Shown here: positions 44,425-56,120 of the stretch, in pieces
How positions within the stretch are numbered: position 1 is the first letter of the stretch
How the letters are laid out: each line of letters opens with the position of its first letter
DNA from: Mermis nigrescens
Lineage: Eukaryota > Nematoda > Enoplea > Mermithida > Mermithidae
Assembly: GCA_036768485.1 (NCBI GenBank)
Contig: JAVLUZ010000610.1
Location: forward strand, 62,001 to 126,000
Length of the DNA: 64,000 bases
Reading direction: 5' to 3'
Program-made: the position numbers and the translations under genes
Notes under the pieces: generated by a model
What the model was told of the DNA's origin: nothing
Databases searched by the model: none
The model's input: only the letters and a program-made list of their open reading frames with translations

Positions 44425-45689
44425 CGCACGCGGGGGAGGGTTTGGGTGAAGGTCTAGACCAGGCGCGGACGTGAGGGCGTTTGCAAGTTTAGCCTGACCC
44501 CCAAAAGAAAGGAAAAATGAGATTTTTTTGACGAAAGTGAGGCAAAATGAAGGCCAAAATTGAATGAGAATCTAATATTTTCTTCAGATCAAAATTGCTT
44601 GTTCATGACTAGATCGGAATACTAACCGACGTCGAAACCGCCTGATGCCCCGCGACCTCCCAAGGTGGGCGGGTATCGCTGTGCAATGGTGCATAAATAC
44701 GGACGGTCAGAAAATTAATGACGCTATTTTAGTGTGCAATGCTTTTAAGATCATGTTGAGTTAGTTTCTCTGAAAATTTTTGTGGGTACAGCATCTTTTG
44801 GAAATAAGAAAATATTTAGTGGAAGTATTATGTATTAAAACAAGCTTGCTTTTTTGAGTACAACTTTAAAAACCTCGTGCTCCTCTGATTTCTGGCTTTT
44901 GTTACAAGATGCATGAAGCTCTTGAAAATCTCTTTTAATCAATATATTGCCTCTCTCATTTGAACTTCTTAGCATTAATGTGTTTAATATGATGCAAAAT
45001 AATGTCCCTGATTTGGGACGGCTGGCCAATGACTGCGGTCTCTGTGTGCATTAAAAAATCGATATTATACATACAAAACTGCGTCTCTTAGCATGCAAAT
45101 ACGTTATTTATTTATTGAACCTTCAAATGCAGCTGTTAAAGCACATTAGTCTTGCCAATTAGAGCTTATCTTTCAAAAATGACTTTCATTTGTAATGAGA
45201 TTTGTACTTTTCGAGAACCATGCCAAAAAGGGATCGATAATAATTATTGCCGTCCCGAAAATGGGACATTTTTTCTTATTACCAGTTGCACCTATATTGA
45301 CGAAAAAATTCGTGACACTATTTGATTGGTGCGTAAACTTATTACCACTACGAATTTCAATTAAACTGCATAGTTCAGTGGCCCACAATGAAGGGTTAAG
45401 TTTTAAAAAATGATTATGATCCCATGAAGGTGTGTTCCTTGCTTTTAAAGTACGAAGCATGACAATGTAAAATTTCGCAAAATAAAACTTTCGTATGTTT
45501 TCTCTATGATTTGGCGATTTTCTCTATGATTTGGCGATCTCTATGATTTGGCGTGAATAAAAATTGTTGTAGCAACAGAAAATCGAAAGATGGAATTACG
45601 TGCGCCACCCTTAAACTGAGGGTCTATTGCATCATTTTTCAATAAGAAGTCCGCCTGATTCCTAGAGGGTTGGATTGTGGGGTTAGAAA
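44425..45689. other. No gene; G/C-run repeat fragment and a 23-bp tandem repeat
   Basis: 44425-44600 is an inverted, diverged copy of the repeat at 21.7 kb (GAGGCAAAATGAAGGCCAAA). At 45483-45556 the word CTCTATGATTTGGCGAT occurs three times. Frames at 45173-45460 on both strands show no recognisable domain. Confidence 0.5.
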
Positions 45690-45840
45690 CAAAGGTGGGC
45701 AGTGATCCAATTCTGGGCGTCTTGCTGTTGTAAAACTAGCAAAAATTCGAAAAACATGCCTAAAATTTATTCGGGGCCGCTCGATTTTCGGGGGTCTACT
45801 GGATTCTGAGGTTACAAAGCCATCTCCCCGCGCTCATGTG
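45690..45840. mobile_element. CAYACGTGGGC MITE, copy 15 (decayed)
   Basis: Starts CAAAGGTGGGC and ends GCTCATGTG. The interior is diverged and no matching flanks were found. Confidence 0.45.
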
Positions 45841-46106
45841 TGCTCCGAAACTCCCAAACCCTCAAGCCCTTGTTTAATTATCACTGTTAATTTTTAGAAG
45901 GTAGCGAGATTTCAGCACACGCCTACATACTTAAAACCTATTTTACCGATATGGATCTAGCGAAAATTTTCAGATGGATCTATCGATGCGTGGATTTAAC
46001 TAGATTTTTTGCCGGTTCAATCGAAAATGTTTTCCCGGTTTAGGCATAACCTTTTCTCCCCTTAGCACCATACTCGGTGATCGTTCAATTTAAAATTCTA
46101 CCATGT

Positions 46107-46330
46107 CACAACTAGCAAAGAAAAATGCTCCGATAGAACAAAAAGGGCAAATATACTCGGAATAGAGAATGATTAGAAGACATAAAAGGAGGAGACTAGG
46201 AAAAAGTCACCTATGCGCGCGAAAAATCGAGAATCTGCTAAAAATTAGACTTCACTAAGCAACATAAAAATCGCGGTATATTCTGCGGCCTCTGAAGAAT
46301 AGAAGGTGTCCTCTGAAGATATTTCTAAGT
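46107..46330. repeat. Element E, copy 2 (partial)
   Basis: CTAGCAAAGAAAAATGCTCC followed by GATAGAACAAAAAGGGCAAA and later GCGGTATATTCTGCGGCCTC match the left part of element E. It lies directly outside the FB3 terminus. Confidence 0.6.
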
Positions 46331-46429
46331 GGTTAAGTAAAGATCATTAGAAGGAAACTTCGACCTGTGCTAAATAGCCGATTCAGTCGAAATATCAGTA
46401 TCGCATTTTCATTATAGATAGCGGCGTTA

Positions 46430-49400
46430 GCGAGTACCTATAATATACTCGGGTGCCTCAACATATGTCTACGCTCTACATCTATAACGGGACACATCTG
46501 GGAGATTCGGTTTTTTCTGAAACAAAGATAATAAAAAAATTCGCTGCTGTACGTTTTATTTTGTTTTTCTTTACACTCTAAGCCAAGCTTGTTATGAGCG
46601 TGTAAAGCTTAGGCGTAATGTTGTAATATATATAGAAACTTCTGACGCTTTTTCGCCCAGCTTGTACACACCTTAGCATGAATGCCTCATATATTTCAAT
46701 GAAATAGAATCGTAGAGGACTAAATTTCCTAAATATACGATTTTTTGTTTTTTTAAATTTTGCATTAGTTTTACGAGTGGGAGTGTAAAGAGTGCGAAAC
46801 TCTGATGGTGAAAAGACTCATTTTGGTCGAGTTTTCACTTTGTTTATGTCTGCCAAATTTTTCGTATAAGAGTCTTCGAAAAGCCTATTCATGGAAAAGT
46901 ACTAAGGTCCAAGGGCTTTACGATGAACTTGATCGCATTTGTGTAAGAATAACACGGAGTTAGTTCTGGCGGTTTAAAGTTTACACTCGGGAGGTGGATG
47001 CAAAAAACACGTTTTCACCTTCTTTCATTTTGTCAAGCGCGCCGGTTATGAATCAGAAAGTGCGAAGTATTATAACAATAAAGTACGTCTCAAGGCTTAC
47101 ACATCGCATTTGAGCGCGTTTCCTCAAATTCTATACAGAGTTATTTCTAATGGTGCAAATTTAAAACGCTGGGGTAAAAGAATACATTTTTGCCTATTTT
47201 TGTCTGTCAACTACTCCAATTATGAATTGAATAGTTCAAACTATTTCAAAAATAAGGTGCACGTCATTGGTTGAACATCACACTTGGCCGCGTGTTTCAT
47301 TACACCCAATGCTGTGTTGTTTTGGAGGTGTGAAGTTTCAACTTAGGGGTGAAAAAAGACGCTTTTGGTAGGCTTTTGTCTGTCAACTTCTCCGGGAGTC
47401 TGGATATGATCTCTAGTCACAAATTTTACCAGTAATCAGACGTTATACGCCAGTAAAGCGCGTTTGTTTGCACTCAGTGTAAAGTGGTTTACATCTCATA
47501 TTTGTGTGTCTTCAGGCCATTATAGGATACATAATTTTTTCATAAATGTTATTCGTAATATTAGAGTAATATCAGAATTACGTATTCGACCAAAATCTTC
47601 TTTACGCTCGGTGGTTGCGTAAAGTTAACACTGCAAATTATCTATAGTCCTAGAGGCTTGTGGAAGCTTAATTTTCTTAAAAGTTAATGTAAGAATTACA
47701 ATCTGACTGATAGTTTTTCCTACACCAGTAGTTGTGTGAAGTTTGCACTATTCATTTATTGTTATTGTGTAAAGTTTGCACTACAGAAGTATCTTACTTC
47801 CAGAGCGTTGCAAAATGAAATTTTTTCTCCAAAATATGCTCCATAAGGTCAGGATTACGAATCTGACTGTATGTTTTCTTAACACCCAGTAGTTAGGTAA
47901 AGTTTATACTGAACATTAACTTTACTTTCAGAGCGTTGCAGAAGCTTAATTTTTTCCAAAATGTTCCATGTAACGTCAGGATTACGAATTTGAGTGTATG
48001 TGTTCTTCACACCCAGTAGTTGCGTAAAGTTTACGCTGAAAAGAATTGATTAAATGAAGTGAGTTTGCCTTTTTCTAAAAGAAATAATGCTGATGTCCAG
48101 AACAATATTGTTTTCCGCGTTCTTGGACTGCTGTCAATATTGTGGCAGGTTACCGTATGTGTTTACTGACTGATTTACTGAAATTATGCTAATAAGAAGT
48201 AGGGTACTAGCAAAGAAAAATGCTCCGATGGAACAAGAAAGACGAATATACTTGGGATTATGGATTACTCAAAGATGTAAAAGGAGGGACTAAGAAAATG
48301 CTACCTATGTAAATGCCTAAAGTCGCAAAGTCTGATAAAAATCAGACTTTCTCTAAGCAACGCAAAAAACGAAGTATATTCTGCAGCCTGCAGATAGAAT
48401 TAAACTATTGAACCCAAAAACGATTAAAAAGCAACAAGTTAGCTACGCAGTGGCTATGGGGAGGCAAATAGAGTAAACAAGGGGTGACATTTTACGTGAA
48501 ACAGACTACATGTAGGTAGGTACACTTACACTCCCGCCAGCGATTGTGTGCACTAACCAATTGACGCCAGGTTTGCTTGCTATAATGCTCATGGTAACAA
48601 AATAAAACACCTCTAAATACAATTGCAGTTAGTATTCTATCAGTCATGATACGAAGCAGTGCGTTGACAACTTGCAAGCAATTTACAAAAGTTTACATTT
48701 TATATCATGTTTGTACACTCTTATGTGAAGCATTGAAATTTATTTGAAGAAGGTTAAATTTTTTTAGAGTATCGCAGAATATACTTCGATTTTTCCGTTG
48801 CTTAGAGAAAGTCATTGCAGTCAAGGTCGAATTTACAAAAAATGAGTCTCCTCAACACTCTGGGAACATAGCAACACTTTCGTTTAAACTACTTCACACA
48901 TCCATTGAGTGCAAATTGATTCGTCCAGTAGAACGTGTGACCCACGAGCAATGAGTGTTCTCAGAGTTGAGATCATGTCCCTAAAGATCGTGAACAAAAC
49001 CGACGCCGAAACTTATTTTCCACCCCAGACTTAGAAGTTTACATCTCCAAAACTATTTCGATATTAAGTGTTAAGAAGTGCATCATACTGCGATGTGTAA
49101 CCGTTAAGGACGTTCTATATTTTTTCACATAAGTGCATACATATCAGTTCATACACGAGGAAATAAACAGACATAATAATTGCAACAACGTTTTTTCACC
49201 ACAGAACTGGTGTAGAGAATTCCGACCGAGTGTTGTTTGTAACTGCCGACACGTACTTTATTTTTAGAATAGTCTGCACAACTCGATTTATAATCAGAGA
49301 AGTTGGCTGAAGAAAAAATCAGCAAAAAACGTGTTTTTAACACCAGAGTGTAGACTTTACACCTTAACGTCTAACTAAGCATTTAGTTTAAAGAAACGCA

Positions 49401-50312
49401 TCCGAGATTGACGTGTGACCATTCATGTGTACTTTAGTCTTATTTTACTCCGCGCGTCTAGATTTATAACCGGCAAGTTGGCAAACTGAAAAAAAGATAA
49501 AAAACGTGATTTTCGCGCTTCAGCAGAGCGGAAACTTTAAAAATCTAAAGCTAACTCCCCATTGAGCGTAAAGAAATTCGATTTGAGCAAGTTTGTAGTC
49601 TTTAAGTTGTAGTACGTTTGCGTGTACAAAACTTTACACAAAAAGGAATAAAACGTAATGCGTGTTACATCCCTGATTTCGAACTTTAAACCTCCAGAAG
49701 TAACTCATTAAGTTTTTAAACGCAATTTGCTGCGACGTTTAGCCCCTGGAACGTACTCTTTGTCCCGACTTATAAGCGGATAAGTTGGCTGAGAGATCTA
49801 AGACAAAGCCTATTTTTTTACACTATCCATCATTGTAAAGTAGCCCTTAGGTCCTAGTACATTTCTAACTGCAAAAATTTCTTCGAGACTCATGACCGGA
49901 GTTATTGGCAGACAGAAATAAGTAAAATACAAAATCTGTCTTTACACCCGCATTTTTTTAGCACTCTGTACACTGCCCCTCAAGAACTAATGCATAATTC
50001 ATTTAATAAAACTAGATTTTAGATAATTTGATTCTCTTGAAGTTTGTACCATCAAATTGTATGAGGCATTTATACTAAGTTGTGTAAAAGCTGGGCAAAA
50101 ACCGTCACCGCTTTGTATATGTTATTACGTCACGCAAAAACTTTAAACACTCTTTACACACTGGAAATTGAGCGTAAAGGAAAAACCACCTATAGCGAAT
50201 TTTTTTATTATAAACGTTTTTAAAAAAACCGCACCTCCCAGATATGTCCCGTAATAGCTGTAGAGGGTGCTCAAGTGCTAAGGGTAAAAAGTATATTATA
50301 GGTAAACGTGCT
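46430..50312. mobile_element. 3.9-kb palindromic element FB3 with element E at its centre
   Basis: The left end (CGTTAGCGAGTACCTATAAT) is mirrored by the right end (ATTATAGGTAAACG). Outer parts pair, for example CACATCTGGGAGATTCGG against CCTCCCAGATATGTCCCG. The arms are rich in GTGTAAAG and TTTACAC. The centre (48205-48810) is an element E copy. The same arm-plus-E order is seen at 32245-35763, so E is an old component. No coding frames are supported. Confidence 0.65.
48205..48810. repeat. Element E, copy 3 (centre of FB3)
   Basis: Left: CTAGCAAAGAAAAATGCTCC. Right: GCAGAATATACTTCGATTTT in inverse orientation. It has no MITE and so shows the unoccupied version of the 32.3-kb site. Confidence 0.65.
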
Positions 50313-51192
50313 GATTATGATATGAATTTCATTGGATTCTCATAGCGGGATGAAACCCCATTTGAAACTTCCATCACAAAAAACAAATTCCTAGTAAATT
50401 GAGTTGAAGTGAAAGATGGGTTCGAGCAACGTGAGGCAAGGACTTGAAAGAAAGTTTCACGAAATTTAGTAAAGTTTGGCCGCTAAAATTATCTTTAAAA
50501 TCAGAAAAATATTGAAGATTGCGCAGCAAATCAATAACGACTGCAGTGAATCATAAAACGGCGCCTATTTTTGGTACACAATTTCGACTAAAAATGTTCT
50601 TCCATTTCTAAATAATCCAAAAAATGTTTAGGTAGTTGTAAAGGCCATTTTGTTCATGATAAGGCAGCTAGCACGAGATCAAAGGCAGCCCGCCCAGCAG
50701 TTGCTAATAGGGAAGGCCGTTGACTTTTAGAGCAACGACACTTGGTCCTGAAGTTCTTTTTGCTGAAATTATTGGAGCCCTGGTGGTACAGGAGATGGGT
50801 CAGGGACGTTATTCAATCAAAATTTCACAATGCAATGAGCGGCTAGTCCTGTTGAAATTAGAAAAAGATACTTATTCATTTCAGAATTTTAGCTTGTACA
50901 CCTAGTTCGCTATAAAGCTCCCATTACAGGCTAACAGTGATTATACTGGCTATTAATTAGGTACTGCTCCTTTCCGTTTTGAAAACTGAATAAAATGATA
51001 TAAAACTTGTCTTACTGTTACTGGTTCCTGATATAGGGGGAGCAAATGGTAATGCCCAACCTTATGTTTCAGCTGAAATTTTTCCGGCTTCTCCTTTTGA
51101 GGTTCTATTCCCCCTAAAGATCCTCAAGAACTTCACATCTTCCAAAAATATTGTTCCGCCCAATGCATCAATTGAAGTTATTTTGTATATAC
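50313..51192. other. No gene called; one weak forward frame at 50720-50905
   Basis: The frame includes LGPEVLFAEIIGALVVQEMG and QGRYSIKISQCNERLVLLKL, which reads like a real but truncated protein segment, possibly from a retroelement Gag or ORF1. I cannot assign it. It has no upstream support. Confidence 0.3.
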
Positions 51193-51454
51193 TGTCACGC
51201 CCGGTAGTGGTCAATATATAATAATCATAATAATATAATATACTTTTCCATACTAGGTTACTCCGCGTGTCTACTTGCACGTCTGTTGAGCCCTTTATAA
51301 TAATAATTACTATACTTTCGGATCAATATACATTTGACCCACTCACCGGGCTGACCATATGTTCGTTGTATAGTCACCAGCTCGGACTGAGCTGTCTTAT
51401 GCGAGCCGTGCAGCTGTATATATTGTCATGCGCACACGCATTAATAAAACCGGT

Positions 51455-51477
51455 GCTATTGGGCGAACCGCAATAGC
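51455..51477 (-). other. LTR hairpin, TRIM C first LTR
   Basis: GCTATTG pairs with CAATAGC, extended by two G-C pairs past a one-base bulge, closing on CGAA (UUCG on the sense strand). It lies next to TTTATCAGCGCTGACTCC. Confidence 0.7.
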
Positions 51478-51996
51478 CTTTATCAGCGCTGACTCCTCGC
51501 TTAGCAGTTGTTACGTGCTATGCTCGGACCGGTTCTCTTCAGTTGTTATGTCCCTTCAATATATGCGTTGAATTCCTGCTGTTCTAACGTGCGCATCAGG
51601 TGTCAATAGATTACTGTAGTAGCATATGGTGAGTTTACGTGACACCTCCCTCCTTAGCTTTGATCGTCCTCGATCAATAATAGCTGCTACAGACTCCACA
51701 AGATGTGTGACTATCCCACTTCTGTCACCAAATATGTCACGCCCGGTAGTGGTCAATATATAATAATCATAATAATATAATATACTTTTCCATACTAGGT
51801 TACTCCGCGTGTCTACTTGCACGTCTGTTGAGCCCTTTATAATAATAATTACTATACTTTCGGATCAATATACATTTGACCCACTCACCGGGCTGACCAT
51901 ATGTTCGTTGTATAGTCACCAGCTCGGACTGAGCTGTCTTATGCGAGCCGTGCAGCTGTATATATTGTCATGCGCACACGCATTAATAAAACCGGT

Positions 51997-52018
51997 GCTA
52001 TTGGGCGAACCCAATAGC
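51997..52018 (-). other. LTR hairpin, TRIM C second LTR
   Basis: GCTATTGGG (51997-52005) pairs fully with CCCAATAGC (52010-52018) around CGAA, a 9-bp stem with a UUCG loop in the sense strand. The other LTR carries a single-base bulge. Confidence 0.75.
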
Positions 52019-52184
52019 CTTTATCAGCGCTGACTCCTCGCTTTGCAGTTTTACGTGTTGAGCTCGGACCGGTTCCCTTCAGATTTTATGTCAATTCAAT
52101 ATATGCATTGAATTCCTTATCTTCTAACGTGCGCATCAGGTGTCAATAGGTTACTGTAGTAGCATGTCGCCTTTTTACCTGACA

Positions 52185-52674
52185 ATACCATTTATGTAAA
52201 TTGTAATTATAATAATTAATTATAAGGCTCGAATGACAGAACGTGGGTCATTTCAGACTAAGATCATCAGAAATTATCGGGCAGTACATGAATTTAAATT
52301 TAATCCGTACGACAGAAGATTGTTTAAACTCTAAGCTAATACCTAGTTGAAACAACGTATCCCGACTTTTTATGTCCTTAACCCTAGGTTAGCGCCGGTT
52401 TTGCAGTGTCAAACATACATACATTAATTCATTGAATACTTAGTTGAAATATACGGAAATTTTGAATATGATCAGTAAGGACATTGAAACAAAGCAAACA
52501 ATTAAAAATTAATAAGACATTTTCTAGTTTGAATCAGCACATGCGATAATTTTTGTGCAAAACGCTCGACATTATTCAAAATTCTTGAAATCGTTTTATC
52601 AATAACGTTTCATTACCGTTTCCCGCTTGCTCTACATTAAAATTACATTGATTATAATGGCTTGTCTATAACTC
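52185..52674. other. No gene recognised
   Basis: A+T-rich sequence. No element ends, exons or RNA genes seen. Confidence 0.4.
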
Positions 52675-52857
52675 ACCATACCACAAATGTGATCGAATCG
52701 ATGATCGCGCCGACCCGGGTTCGACTCCTGCTTGAGTCTGGTTTTTGGGTAGCCGACTCGGACCAACCCAGCCTTTCATCCTTCGGTAGGTCGATAAATG
52801 GGAAGCTAAATTCGTAGCGAGGTTAACCCTCGAGGAGTCAGCGTCGCGACTCGCGAC
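52675..52857 (+). mobile_element. tRNA-derived SINE fragment
   Basis: A B-box-like GGTTCGACTCC (52718-52728) is followed by GGGTAGCCGACTCGGACCAA and CCTTTCATCCTTCGGTAGGT, then CGATAAATGGG. This tail resembles the conserved body of widespread invertebrate tRNA SINEs as I know them. The A-box half is poor. A MITE directly follows. Confidence 0.6.
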
Positions 52858-53136
52858 CACACGTGGGCGTGGGGGCGGTTTGGGGGGTATGCAACCCCCA
52901 GAAGTTGAAACCCCCCTAGAAATCAAAATACCCCCAGAATTCAATTTTTGAAAATTTTTTTTCTGCTTTTCCAGCGATTTTTTGATGCCATTGGATAGTG
53001 CTCGATGAGAAACGTCGAAAACTGGTGTTTTTCGCCATACGACCACTTTTAAGACCATTTTTTGACCTTTAAAAATTTTTTCACCCCCTCCAGAAATTTT
53101 TTCATCCCCCCAGAATTTCGGTGCTGCCTACCAATG
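52858..53136. mobile_element. CAYACGTGGGC MITE, copy 16
   Basis: Starts CACACGTGGGC and ends GCCTACCAATG, with exact flanks CTCGCGAC (52850-52857 and 53137-53144). A good full-length family representative with an intact core. Confidence 0.95.
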
Positions 53137-53144
53137 CTCGCGAC

Positions 53145-53664
53145 GCGACCCCTTGCGGTGTCTAGTGATGTAACACACGGTTCTGGTGTGCAGGCGTTAC
53201 CTGATTCCGGGTGCATGAGCCAGCGTTAAGCTTTTTAACCTTTAACCCAACGCTGATAGGAGAATGGTTACACCTTGAACTTGGCTTAAAGTTTATCGCT
53301 CTCTGTCGTACTAAAAAATTCATCTCGAAATTTCCGCCTGCTTTTATCCGACTTTATCCCACGTTCTGTCATTCAGGCCTATATATTATACAAACCCTTC
53401 TCATGGCTCGCGTTGGGACGCTGATTGATGGTCGATTAGTCTGCAATAGGATCAGCGTTACGAATGCTAGTGAAAAAGCGCTTGTTATCAGCATTTTGAG
53501 TGAATCATAAAAATATATTACGATCAATAAAATAACAGGTCACCGCTGTTCGTCGGATTTTCAAGCCACTAGATTGAGCGACGTGCTATAATAAAAAGTT
53601 ATCAAGCCATTTATTGCTCCAATCTTACCAGTTGAGCACACAAAGCTGATTGACGTATGTATAG
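53145..53664. other. No gene called; weak forward frame at 53211-53510
   Basis: The 99-codon frame has no recognisable domain, splice context or paralog in the window. I leave it uncalled. Confidence 0.3.
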
Positions 53665-54015
53665 ATATTGCTAAATCCGGTGCTACGTGGGTGTGGAGCT
53701 GACTTTCGCTCTGCAAAGGTGACGTGTCTACGTTCATGGATGCTCGGCGGCGTGGTAAACTTAAAGGTTAATCAGTCCGGAGGGTCACAAATTGAGCTTT
53801 TTCGGGCCACCACAAAGACAACAAAAACTGGCAAAAACGCTAAAATAGCGTTAGACCTACAACTACGCTTAGTCAATTTCGAACATTTTTAAGAAAATTC
53901 ACAATTTTCATCAATTTTTGGTCTTCCTTTTGTCTCATTTTTTTCAAAAGTTTTTCATCTTTCCATTCTGCTTGATTTATTAGATCCTCTCCAAACCCCC
54001 CACGTGCAGATACAA
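53665..54015. repeat. G/C-run repeat family, copy 4
   Basis: TTGAGCTTTTTCGGGCCACC, then AACTACGCTTAGTCAATTTC and TCAATTTTTGGTCTTCCTTT match 21655-21915 and 42825-43075 in order. It ends near CCCCCCACGTGCAG. Confidence 0.5.
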
Positions 54016-54023
54016 ATCATAAC

Positions 54024-54520
54024 CATAGGTAGGAAGCACCTAAATTCTGGGGAGGGGTTGCAAGATTTTTCAAAGGTCAAAAAATGGTCTTAACATTGGT
54101 GGTATAGGGAAAAACACCATTTTCAACGTTTCTCATCAAGCACTATCCATTGACATCAACAAATTGCGAAAAAAATCAGGAAAAAAATTCAAAAATTGAA
54201 TTCTGGGGTTGTATTGTGGTCTCTGGAGGGGGGTTATTCGGCCTTCGGATCTAGTATACAATTTACCCACCAGCGTTTTTTAGCCGATCCATAATGTATT
54301 GTAATGTGTCATGTGTGATGTATAATGTGCAATATGTACACTTTACACATTACACATTACATACTACACATGACACATTACGCAATACACATTACACATA
54401 ACACATTACATATTACACACTACACAAAAAAACAGTGGTGGGTAAATTGTATACTAGATCCCGGCCTTCTGCCTTCAATGGGGTGCATACCCCCAAATCG
54501 CCCCTCACAGCCCACGTGTG
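54024..54520. mobile_element. CAYACGTGGGC MITE, copy 17 (split by another element)
   Basis: Starts CATAGGTAGGA and ends GCCCACGTGTG. Flanks ATCATAAC and CTCATGAC match at 6 of 8. A 215-bp element of another family interrupts it at 54247. Confidence 0.8.
54247..54461. mobile_element. 215-bp inverted-repeat element with 8-bp duplication
   Basis: GGATCTAGTATACAATTTAC is mirrored by GTAAATTGTATACTAGATCC. CGGCCTTC flanks both ends exactly (54239-54246 and 54462-54469). The interior is a palindromic run of ACACATTAC-type words. This family has only one copy in the window. Confidence 0.85.
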
Positions 54521-54528
54521 CTCATGAC

Positions 54529-55077
54529 ACCTACGCACCTCATGCATGCTCTACAGCCCAAATGCTGCAAGCAATTATGAAGCGCGTAGAAAAGTTTTCG
54601 GAAAAATAAGGCGAAACTAGGCCAAAAAGGCTGAAAGTCAAAATGTTTCTTCTGCATACGTGTTTCTCGAGAATTAACCGGGAAACACGAATCCTTTATC
54701 GAACCAAACGATTGAGCAATCATTTCGAAATCGATTTTCTCGCAATTTCTCAAATAAGCTGAAACAATGAAATAAGGTACCGACCTCTATAATTTCTATA
54801 AAGCGTGCAATGCACAGTTTATGAAGGCAGTCATACTCGGAAAAATTTTAAATGCGCTTCAGTAGAGTGAACAACAAGTTTTCCGGAAGTATTTAATTTT
54901 TTGATCTGTCTACGCTCAGAAAACTTTACTATTTTGAAATCGATTCAGCGGTTGCTGAGATTAACTGCAAGGACTACATTTACTACCTTAATTTCATTAG
55001 TATTATCGTTATTTATGTAATTTACTTACATAAATGTTTATCAGTGAGCAGACCGCAGTGCAACAGTGAGATCACTA
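54529..55077. other. No gene recognised
   Basis: No supported exon. Frames here overlap the MITE or lack any recognisable domain. Confidence 0.4.
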
Positions 55078-55150
55078 GGTAGCACGTTAGCGCGTACCAA
55101 TAATATACTTTTCACCCCCACATAAAATGTTCATATTATGAACCCCCTTA
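55078..55150. repeat. Terminus of an FB3-type palindrome
   Basis: AGGTAGCACGTTAGCGCGTA then CCAATAATATACTTTTCACC equals the termini at 35763, 46430 and 62700. No matching opposite end is near, so it is a fragment. Confidence 0.6.
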
Positions 55151-55529
55151 CAGCTATTGTAATAGAAATTTATATAATACATACAATTGAATATAAAAAC
55201 TAAACAATATCATAACACATATCTCGAATGATGACTTAAGACATAGTTATTATATAAATCGTAGATCAGATATCTCAAAATAAGTGACACTCTAGCACGC
55301 CTATCGGTAAGCTGTGTAAACGTAATAGGACGCTAGCTTTATTTCTTAGTTAAACAAAAACATCGCAGCTCTCTATAGTTTTTGCGCCTCTCAAGCGATC
55401 TAGCTTACAGAAAAACGGTAATAACGCACGCGTACAACGCCAACTCAATCTCAATGTCGCTTAAGCTAAGGGCTTAAGGCTAAAGAAATGCATCACGTTT
55501 GCACGTGGACCTAAGGCCTTTTACACTAG

Positions 55530-55974
55530 ACTGCAACCAATTTTCTGAGTTCTTAAACCTATTCATTTACAGACTTTGAATTTTTCTGTTTTTTATCATA
55601 GATTAACTGATGAAATACGTCACTATCGCGTCCATCCGGAAAAACAGTTTTTAGATGTTGTAATTATTCTGCATAAGTGGTGGCTTGGGTCGGTCATTTT
55701 GAATTTGCTTAAAAGCTGCTTTTGCTGCTTCACCTAAATTCGTTTCGAGATAATTTATGCGAAATTCATCATCTTGAGGGTTAAATAAAAGCATAAATTT
55801 TGAAAATTCGTCTTCCCATTTTGTAAAATTATCGCCAAAATTTCCAGAATATATGGATGGAGGGCGTAAATCAAAAGATGGGTAGGACCTCGATGTGTCC
55901 GGGTCGATGAGTTGGCGGTTGTGATGTTGTGATCGTGTTTTGCAACCCCTGCTTTTTTTACATTGGATCGATTC
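55530..55974 (-). pseudogene. Retrotransposon Gag-like pseudogene
   Basis: The minus-strand frame 55974-55651 is open for 107 codons without an early ATG. It includes YPSFDLRPPSIYSGNFGDNF, TKWEDEFSKFMLLFNPQDDE and RINYLETNLGEAAKAAF. The spacing W-x-x-x-F...F...YL-x(4-6)-GEA resembles Ty3/gypsy-type Gag capsid segments. Past a stop and a one-base shift, the neighbouring frame reads LQHLKTVFPDGRD, and stops then break VNE and ELRKLVAV. It is clearly decayed. No protease or polymerase follows. It could be the source family for nearby LTR elements, but nothing in the sequence links them. Confidence 0.6.
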
Positions 55975-56120
55975 TTACATTGGATCGTTCTTACATTGGA
56001 TCGATAACAGAAGCTGCAGTTTGCGATGTCATTTTATCGATTACTGCTTTTCGCTGGGGTATCCGAATTATGATCAGAATCCAGAATGATATTATTAAAC
56101 ACTTAGCTTACTCGAAATAA

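Larger units (their letters stand above)
51193..52184 (-). mobile_element. Miniature LTR retrotransposon (TRIM-like) C
   Basis: LTRs 51193-51644 and 51735-52184, TGTCA to TGACA, are near identical and enclose only 90 bp. ATAC flanks both ends (51189-51192 and 52185-52188). On the minus strand the 90 bp begin TTTGGTGACAGAAGTGGGAT, a likely primer-binding region, and end AAGGAGGGAGG, a clear polypurine tract just before the 3' LTR. High LTR identity suggests recent insertion. It has no coding capacity and would rely on proteins from an autonomous element. Confidence 0.9.
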
